NCBI GenBank assembly: GCA_964230215.1
Contig: CAXRGQ010000007.1
Location: 248,001 to 312,000 of the forward strand
DNA length: 64,000 bases
Source: JAUILH01 sp964230215
GTDB lineage: Bacteria > Bacteroidota > Bacteroidia > Flavobacteriales_D > JAUILH01
Reading direction: 5' to 3'
How positions within the stretch are numbered: the stretch's first letter is position 1; every line of letters starts with the position of its first letter. The notes under the pieces were generated by a model that had not been told where the DNA came from, did not search any database, and saw only the letters and a program-made list of their open reading frames with translations. Below, piece by piece: positions 59,152 to 64,000 of this stretch. The position numbers and the translations under genes are program-made.

Positions 59152-61848
59152 ATGAAGAAACATATACTATCGACACTTTCTATTGGATTATTAACACACC
59201 TTTCGTTTGGTCAGGCTGAAGTAAGCTCTTACCAACCATATGAGGGATCACAAATTTGTGTAAACGCCGTTGCTGACCATTACTGGGTATACGGTAGCGG
59301 GAGTAAACATGGTGCTGGATTCTATCATGATTTTAATGGTTGGAAATATGTCGAGTTTGACACAAAAAACAGAGGTAATATAAAAGACATGATTGGTGAG
59401 TATGGTGAATTAACCGTGCTAACTGATAAAGATGTTTTGTGGCATTATTCAAGCAACAATAAAACTTGGATTGAGAATAAAGGCATCACAAACATCAAGG
59501 ATTTTGTTAAACACAGCAATGACCTATTTGTTATTGGTACTGTTAAGCAAGCAGATGGATCTAGTCAAACAGGTCTTTTTAAAGCTAGATTACTTGGTCA
59601 AAAAGAAAGCGATTGGACAGCTGTAGTTACCGGTCAAATGGGTGGTGCAATGCAAAAGCTAGACACTGATAAAATGGGTAATCTATTCATTGTTAGCTCT
59701 GGTGGAGTAGTTAATAAGCTTCCGTCAGGAGCTACAGCATTAGAAACGTTTACAAATCAAACAACAGGTCAAACAGTTGTAGCTGTGGATATTCATGTTA
59801 CACACGATGGTGCAGTTTATATCAAAGACTCGTATCACACCATTTACAAATACAATACTGGTACTAAGAAATACGAACAAGCTAAAGCGAGTGGACATTC
59901 GTGGGATGTATCTAATTCAGGTAAAATCTATTACTGTCTAAACAACAGAATTGAAATGGTTGAGAATGGCAAGATGACTATTCTTAGCGCAGATAATCCA
60001 AACAAACTTAACAGTGATGGTAATACAATGATTACGGAAGCCGTATTACTTAACTCGGTTAGTAAGTTTAATGACGCCATTGCACTTGGAGCTGATGTTA
60101 ACGCACCTAATGCAGACGGAACACCACCCGTTATTCTTGCAGTTAGAAACAACAAGAGTGGAATGATTATGCGATTGGCTGAACAAAAGGCCGATATGAA
60201 TAAAACTGATAAAGAAGGTAAATCTGCCCTTTACTACGCAGCCCAAATGAACAACTCTGTTGTTATGGGAACACTTCTTACCAACGGCGCAGATGCCAGT
60301 GATTCTAGTGTGCTTGATTTGGCCGTTAGAGGGAAAAACACACAACTAATTAATTTGTTAGCAGCTAATAAAGCTGACTTTTCTGACGCATTAACAACGG
60401 CAGCAGAAACAAATGATGCCGGATTATTTAAAACACTTATCGGAACTGGCGCTAAACCAAAAGACCTAGCACCGTTTAAAAAAGCAGTTGACAATAATAA
60501 CAAAGAGATTGCTGAAATGTGTATTGACAATGGTTCAGATAAAAACCAAGGCCTTGACTATGCAATCGAAAAGAAGAACACAGATATCATAGGACTGTGC
60601 TTAACTAAAGGTGCTGAACCTAAAAACGCTGTGGCATTTGCGGTTAGATCAAATGACCTTAATCTTTCCAATAAAATCATGGATGACTTTAAAGTACATC
60701 CTGATCACTTCTTGAATGCGTCATTACCTGAAAAGCAAGGTTCTAAAACCAGAACCGCAGCTGAAGAGCCTAATTATCCAATTATGGAGATTGCACTAAA
60801 GAAAGGTGCTTCTGCAGATAAATATGTTGACAGAGCTATTTCAAATAACGATAAGAGAGCGCTTGAGTTACTTTTAACATATGGGGGTAATCCAAACACT
60901 GTTTTAACAGCAGCTGTTAACAATAACAACATGGATTTTGCTCAATTAGCTGTAACAAAAGGTGCAAGAGTCACAGATGACAACTTGCTTAAAAAGTCTG
61001 TTTCAGCGGATAACGTTGAAATGTCGCAACTATTGATTGGTGCCGGTGCATTGGCAACTGACCCTATTCTTATCGATTCTGCTGTAACGCACAAGAATCT
61101 ACCAATGGCGACTTTATTACTTAATAGCGGTGCAAATGCACATGAGCCTAAATTATTGAGAACAGCAGTAAATAATCAGCAGAAAGAAATGGTTGAGCTA
61201 TTAGTAACGAAAGGAGCTAATCCTAGCTTGGCTATTAAAGATGCGGTTAATACGAATAACACAGATATTTCTGTATATCTATTAGATCAAGGCGCATCAG
61301 CTTTGGACCCAGACTTAATGGCGAAAGCATCTGGAAATGGAAATTTGACTTTAGTATCCAAACTTCTTGAGAAAGGTGGAAACGCAAACGACGGTACAAA
61401 AGCAGCTATTTCGGGAAGAAAGACAGACGTGCTTAATCTATTAATCAGCAGAGGCGGAAGTGTAGCAACATCTGACCATATGTATTTGGCAGTGGCTTCT
61501 ATGAGCGAACCTATTTTTGACATGGTTAAAGGTGCAGGTGCGCCAACTAACTGGAGAGGTTCAAACGGTGAAAACCTACTACACGTTGTATCCAGAAGCA
61601 CATCTGCTGTAGGAATAGCTAAAAAATTAGTTGCTAGTGGTGTTGATGTAAACGCTAAGGATAACTCAGGAGACACTCCACTGCACGTTGCTGCTAACTC
61701 TGGTAGAAATAACACTGATATGTGCGTTGTACTTGTGGATGCAGGTGCTGATGTGAATGCTGAGAACAACCGAGGGAAATCAGTTTACAAAGTAGCCGAC
61801 GGAAGAAAGTTGAAAAATTATCTGAAGTCTAAAGGCGCCAAGAAATAA
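59152..61848 (+). CDS. Secreted ankyrin-repeat protein with N-terminal beta-propeller-like region
   Basis: 898 residues from ATG 59152, with a signal peptide (LSTLSIGLLTHLSFG). Residues about 20-295 are beta-rich with repeated short blades (DHYWVYGSGSKHGAGFYHDFNGWKYVEF, KDVLWHYSSNNKTWIEN, DGAVYIKDSYHTIYKYNTGTKKYEQ), resembling a propeller of YncE/TolB-like type. From about 299 to the end roughly 16-18 ankyrin repeats follow, for example DAIALGADVNAPNADGTPPVILAVRNNK and VDAGADVNAENNRGKSVYKVADG. The 84 nt before ATG 59152 are open but lack coding character. Signal peptide plus ankyrin repeats means the repeats work outside the cytoplasm, an uncommon place for them. A strong terminator follows. 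Confidence 0.85.
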   Translation: MKKHILSTLSIGLLTHLSFGQAEVSSYQPYEGSQICVNAVADHYWVYGSGSKHGAGFYHDFNGWKYVEFDTKNRGNIKDMIGEYGELTVLTDKDVLWHYSSNNKTWIENKGITNIKDFVKHSNDLFVIGTVKQADGSSQTGLFKARLLGQKESDWTAVVTGQMGGAMQKLDTDKMGNLFIVSSGGVVNKLPSGATALETFTNQTTGQTVVAVDIHVTHDGAVYIKDSYHTIYKYNTGTKKYEQAKASGHSWDVSNSGKIYYCLNNRIEMVENGKMTILSADNPNKLNSDGNTMITEAVLLNSVSKFNDAIALGADVNAPNADGTPPVILAVRNNKSGMIMRLAEQKADMNKTDKEGKSALYYAAQMNNSVVMGTLLTNGADASDSSVLDLAVRGKNTQLINLLAANKADFSDALTTAAETNDAGLFKTLIGTGAKPKDLAPFKKAVDNNNKEIAEMCIDNGSDKNQGLDYAIEKKNTDIIGLCLTKGAEPKNAVAFAVRSNDLNLSNKIMDDFKVHPDHFLNASLPEKQGSKTRTAAEEPNYPIMEIALKKGASADKYVDRAISNNDKRALELLLTYGGNPNTVLTAAVNNNNMDFAQLAVTKGARVTDDNLLKKSVSADNVEMSQLLIGAGALATDPILIDSAVTHKNLPMATLLLNSGANAHEPKLLRTAVNNQQKEMVELLVTKGANPSLAIKDAVNTNNTDISVYLLDQGASALDPDLMAKASGNGNLTLVSKLLEKGGNANDGTKAAISGRKTDVLNLLISRGGSVATSDHMYLAVASMSEPIFDMVKGAGAPTNWRGSNGENLLHVVSRSTSAVGIAKKLVASGVDVNAKDNSGDTPLHVAANSGRNNTDMCVVLVDAGADVNAENNRGKSVYKVADGRKLKNYLKSKGAKK

Positions 61849-61863
61849 CAAACATTCATAATT

Positions 61864-61894
61864 GACCAGCTTAGAAATAAGCTGGTCTTTTTTT
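61864..61894 (+). terminator. Rho-independent terminator of the ankyrin gene
   Basis: GACCAGCTTA (61864-61873), GAAA loop, TAAGCTGGTC (61878-61887), then seven T. A 10-bp stem 15 nt after the stop; the next gene starts 6 nt after the T-run. Confidence 0.93.
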
Positions 61895-61900
61895 AACCCT

Positions 61901-62488
61901 ATGAAACATATATCATTACTCTTTTTGTTAATTGCAGGGCATATAGCTACTGCGCAGACACATCTTGCTCCAGATATTAACACCAATGAGATTCCGGTAA
62001 AGCCTAGTGGCATTTCTGAAGACGATCCTGAATATGGCTTATGGATGTATGACATGATGTGTTTCGCTGCAGACATGAATGCAAGTTCAACCCTGAGCTC
62101 ATCAGGTAAAAACTCCTATTCAGTTGAAATGATGGCCGATGACAATCCTAACACTGCATGGGTTGAAGGTAAAGACGATTATGGAATCGGTGAGACCATC
62201 ACGCTTAAAGGCGTTAATTCGGAAATGTGGATTTACAACGGGTACCAGAAATCTGAGAGTAGTTTCTATAGTAATTCAAGAGTGAAAGCATTTATTGTCT
62301 ATTTCGATGATAAAAAAGTAGGCCAAATATCACTTGAAGACACGCCCGGTGGTCAACATTTCAATATGTCTAGTTGGTTCGAAACACATGGTTACCCAGA
62401 CAAAATCACTTTGGAAATAAGTGAGGTATACAAGGGTAAACAATGGAAAGACACCGCCATTACCGAGATCTTTTTTGTTGGGGGGTAA
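61901..62488 (+). CDS. Secreted protein with NADase-type glycan-binding (discoidin-like) domain
   Basis: 195 residues from ATG 61901, placed just after the upstream terminator; the signal peptide is LLFLLIAGHIATAQ. A discoidin-like domain (about 60-195) holds MMADDNPNTAWVEGKDDYGIG, ITLKGVNSEMWIYNGYQKSES and the end TAITEIFFVGG, the pattern of the NADase-type glycan-binding domain. It should bind carbohydrate outside the cell. Enzyme part is absent. Confidence 0.82.
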   Translation: MKHISLLFLLIAGHIATAQTHLAPDINTNEIPVKPSGISEDDPEYGLWMYDMMCFAADMNASSTLSSSGKNSYSVEMMADDNPNTAWVEGKDDYGIGETITLKGVNSEMWIYNGYQKSESSFYSNSRVKAFIVYFDDKKVGQISLEDTPGGQHFNMSSWFETHGYPDKITLEISEVYKGKQWKDTAITEIFFVGG

Positions 62489-62597
62489 ATACACCTGGAA
62501 TAACCGTAAACAATCGTTCATTTTTAACCAAAAATATTGTTTGCCATTAGCAGACAAGTAACTACGTATGCAATAATATTGCACTTACACTACCATA

Positions 62598-62629
62598 TTT
62601 GGAAAATTCAGATCTAATTTTTACTTTTG
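62598..62629 (+). promoter_or_regulatory. Consensus promoter of the TetR-hydrolase unit
   Basis: TTTG (62598-62601), 20-nt spacer, TACTTTTG (62622-62629): exact match to TTTG-N20-TANNTTTG, with the same spacing as the promoter at 29746-29777. Confidence 0.8.
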
Positions 62630-62650
62630 AACTATTCGTGCAATAGTTCA
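62628..62650. promoter_or_regulatory. Perfect inverted-repeat operator of the TetR gene
   Basis: TGAACTATT (62628-62636), 5-nt spacer, AATAGTTCA (62642-62650). It overlaps the end of the -7 element and the transcription start and ends 4 nt before the ATG, the expected place for an autorepressor site. A second palindrome, GCAATA-A-TATTGC (62570-62582), lies upstream of the -33. Confidence 0.8.
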
Positions 62651-62654
62651 AATT

Positions 62655-63227
62655 ATGAGTAAAAGTAAAAAGAGTATTCTCAAAAGTTCGCAAGAATTAT
62701 TTGGACAACATGGTTACAATAAAACCACCCTTGCCGATATTGCACGTTCAGTTGGCAAAGTTAAAACCGCTATTTACTATTATTTCAGTGGAAAAGAAGA
62801 GATTTTTGCAGAACTAGTAAAGATTGAAGCACAAGCGTTTTATGAAGCCTTAGAATCTTCTATTTCCAAGGCCGACAGCCCCATTGATAAGCTGGAGACC
62901 TACATTGAGTCCAGAATTCATTTGATGACGAAAATCTCAAAACGCTATCATTTTCTTAAAAAGGAGTTTTTCGAGTTAATGCCTTTGGTGGAGGAAAATC
63001 GAGAAGATTACTATCAAAAGGAAATAGCTTTAATAGAATCTGTACTGGAATTGGGTGAGAAAGAAAACGCATTTAAAGTAAGTTCATATAAATTCGGTGC
63101 AACCATGCTAGTCAACACAATGAAAGGGCTTGAAGTTCAAATGTTCGTAACAGATAAAATTCTTGTGGATGGTCTTGATATACCTGCCTTCCGAGATTAC
63201 ATATTATACGGTTTAATACAGAAATAA
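62655..63227 (+). CDS. TetR/AcrR family regulator next to a secreted hydrolase
   Basis: 190 residues. The N-terminal helix-turn-helix is SSQELFGQHGYNKTTLADIARSVGKVKTAIYYYFSGKEEIFAELVKIEAQ, a standard TetR domain. The ligand domain is helical and of typical length. Its stop is 1 nt from the start of an alpha/beta hydrolase gene, so it likely regulates that gene and itself through the inverted repeat at 62628-62650. Confidence 0.93.
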   Translation: MSKSKKSILKSSQELFGQHGYNKTTLADIARSVGKVKTAIYYYFSGKEEIFAELVKIEAQAFYEALESSISKADSPIDKLETYIESRIHLMTKISKRYHFLKKEFFELMPLVEENREDYYQKEIALIESVLELGEKENAFKVSSYKFGATMLVNTMKGLEVQMFVTDKILVDGLDIPAFRDYILYGLIQK

Positions 63228-63228
63228 G

Positions 63229-64000
63229 ATGAAAAGAAACATACACCTAGTCGCCACTACTTTTATCTGCCTATTCTCCTCACTATCATTTGCTCAATTC
63301 TCAGTTGGGCACACAACTATTACCTTTAGTGACCCTTCTAGAACCGGTGGATTTGGCTCGGGCGGAGGTCCAGGACGTCAAATTCAGACTGAGATTTATT
63401 ACCCAGCGGATGTAGCTGGAGTAGATGTGCCTGTATCGAATTCCAGTTTTCCGATAGTGGTATTTGGGCACGGTTTTGCAATGTCTTGGGATGCGTATGA
63501 AAACATTTGGGAAGAGCTTGTTGTAAATGGTTATATCGTTGCTTTTCCCAGAACAGAAGGCGGTTTATTCCCTGGCCCCTCACATGATGACTTTTCACTC
63601 GACCTTATGGTCGTAAAGAACGAAATGGATCTTGAAAACACAGATGTGTCAAGTCTCTTCTATAATCACATTACATCAAAATCTGCAATCATGGGTCACT
63701 CCATGGGGGGTGGTGCAACATTTCTGACAGACCCTGCGGCAAATAATGTCACAACAATAATTGGTTTAGCTCCGGCAGAAACAACACCATCAGCTATTGC
63801 AAATGCAGCGAACATCACTGTTCCAGCTCTTGTTTTCTCAGCTGATGAAGATATGGTAACTCCTGCTATCGATCATCATACGCCTATTTATAACGCGCTT
63901 TCATCTTCATGCAAATACTTTATAAATATTATTGGCGGTGCACATTGCTACTATGCAAACTCCAACTTTAACTGTGATTTAGGTGAGGGCTCTTCTGGTG
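63229..64000 (+). CDS. Secreted alpha/beta hydrolase, 3'-truncated by window edge
   Basis: At least 257 residues, open to the end of the window. The signal peptide is LVATTFICLFSSLSFAQ. The mature start IQTEIYYPADVAG, FPIVVFGHGFAMSWDAYENIWEELVVNGYIVAFPRTEGG and the nucleophile elbow IMGHSMGGGATF give the alpha/beta hydrolase fold with Ser at GHSMGG; VFSADEDMVTP should hold the acid and IIGGAHCYYA the His. This arrangement resembles chlorophyllase/PET-hydrolase-like esterases. A T9SS domain may follow beyond the window. It starts 1 nt after the TetR stop. Confidence 0.88.
   Translation, partial: MKRNIHLVATTFICLFSSLSFAQFSVGHTTITFSDPSRTGGFGSGGGPGRQIQTEIYYPADVAGVDVPVSNSSFPIVVFGHGFAMSWDAYENIWEELVVNGYIVAFPRTEGGLFPGPSHDDFSLDLMVVKNEMDLENTDVSSLFYNHITSKSAIMGHSMGGGATFLTDPAANNVTTIIGLAPAETTPSAIANAANITVPALVFSADEDMVTPAIDHHTPIYNALSSSCKYFINIIGGAHCYYANSNFNCDLGEGSSG

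Noticed and set aside
1..64000. tRNA, rRNA, CRISPR arrays, transposases
   Set aside because: Searched by eye in all intergenic gaps and reading frames; none seen.

Overview
The window is chromosomal DNA from a Bacteroidota bacterium, most likely a marine or aquatic Flavobacteriales-type lineage. The supporting signs are type IX secretion (T9SS) C-terminal sorting domains with the IYPNP motif on secreted proteins, DUF4270 and DUF5686 proteins, a GldJ/GldK-like FGE-fold protein, promoters of the TTTG-N19/20-TANNTTTG type, almost no Shine-Dalgarno sequences, low GC, and a class I ribonucleotide reductase whose small subunit carries the ATP-cone. Genus-level placement is not possible from the sequence alone.

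Layout. 1-3030: the 3' part of a large T9SS-secreted adhesin-like protein and a small unknown gene. 3098-7563 (minus): sucA-sucB (2-oxoglutarate dehydrogenase E1 and E2) and an unknown small gene. 7576-10193 (plus): a lipoprotein phosphoesterase and an S8 subtilase. 10195-17424 (minus): a four-gene run of DUF5686 protein, RND/MMPL exporter, rfbA and polyprenyl synthase. 17450-20494 (plus): radical SAM/SPASM protein, small unknown and S41 C-terminal processing peptidase. 20560-25422: Lys/Glu-rich lipoprotein (minus), superoxide dismutase, TM2 protein and nrdB-nrdA. 25677-29718 (minus): truncated glycogen-synthase-like protein, DUF4270 lipoprotein and glmS. 29860-33273 (plus): panC, panD, a UPF0104 flippase-like protein, rfaE2 and a membrane protein.

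33290-35230 is the accessory spot. Two toxin-antitoxin modules (HigBA, MntA/HepT) sit directly upstream of radA. They are bounded by related short repeats and by a second, decayed copy of the radA promoter and first codons. radA itself follows at 35155.

36594-45568: lipoprotein, FAD oxidoreductase, ridA, SDR, sufE, galE, a barrel-like protein, then minus-strand asnS, rpoN and a membrane protein. 45887-49260: FGE-fold secreted protein, S4 RNA-binding protein and DUF3137 protein, with composite palindromic repeats on both sides of the first. 49476-52187: T9SS protein, an ECF sigma factor with a two-helix membrane partner, and a long structured inverted repeat. 52188-59066: TetR regulator, TolC, membrane-fusion protein, RND pump and DUF3817 protein as one tight operon. 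59152-64000: secreted ankyrin-repeat protein, NADase-type glycan-binding protein, and a TetR regulator with its operator followed 1 bp later by a secreted alpha/beta hydrolase cut by the window edge.

The most interesting parts are the cassette-like toxin-antitoxin spot at radA, several families of structured intergenic repeats (around 25.5, 45.7, 47.8 and 51.9 kb), the ATP-cone on NrdB, and the secreted ankyrin-repeat protein. No tRNA, rRNA, CRISPR array, transposase or integrase was seen.
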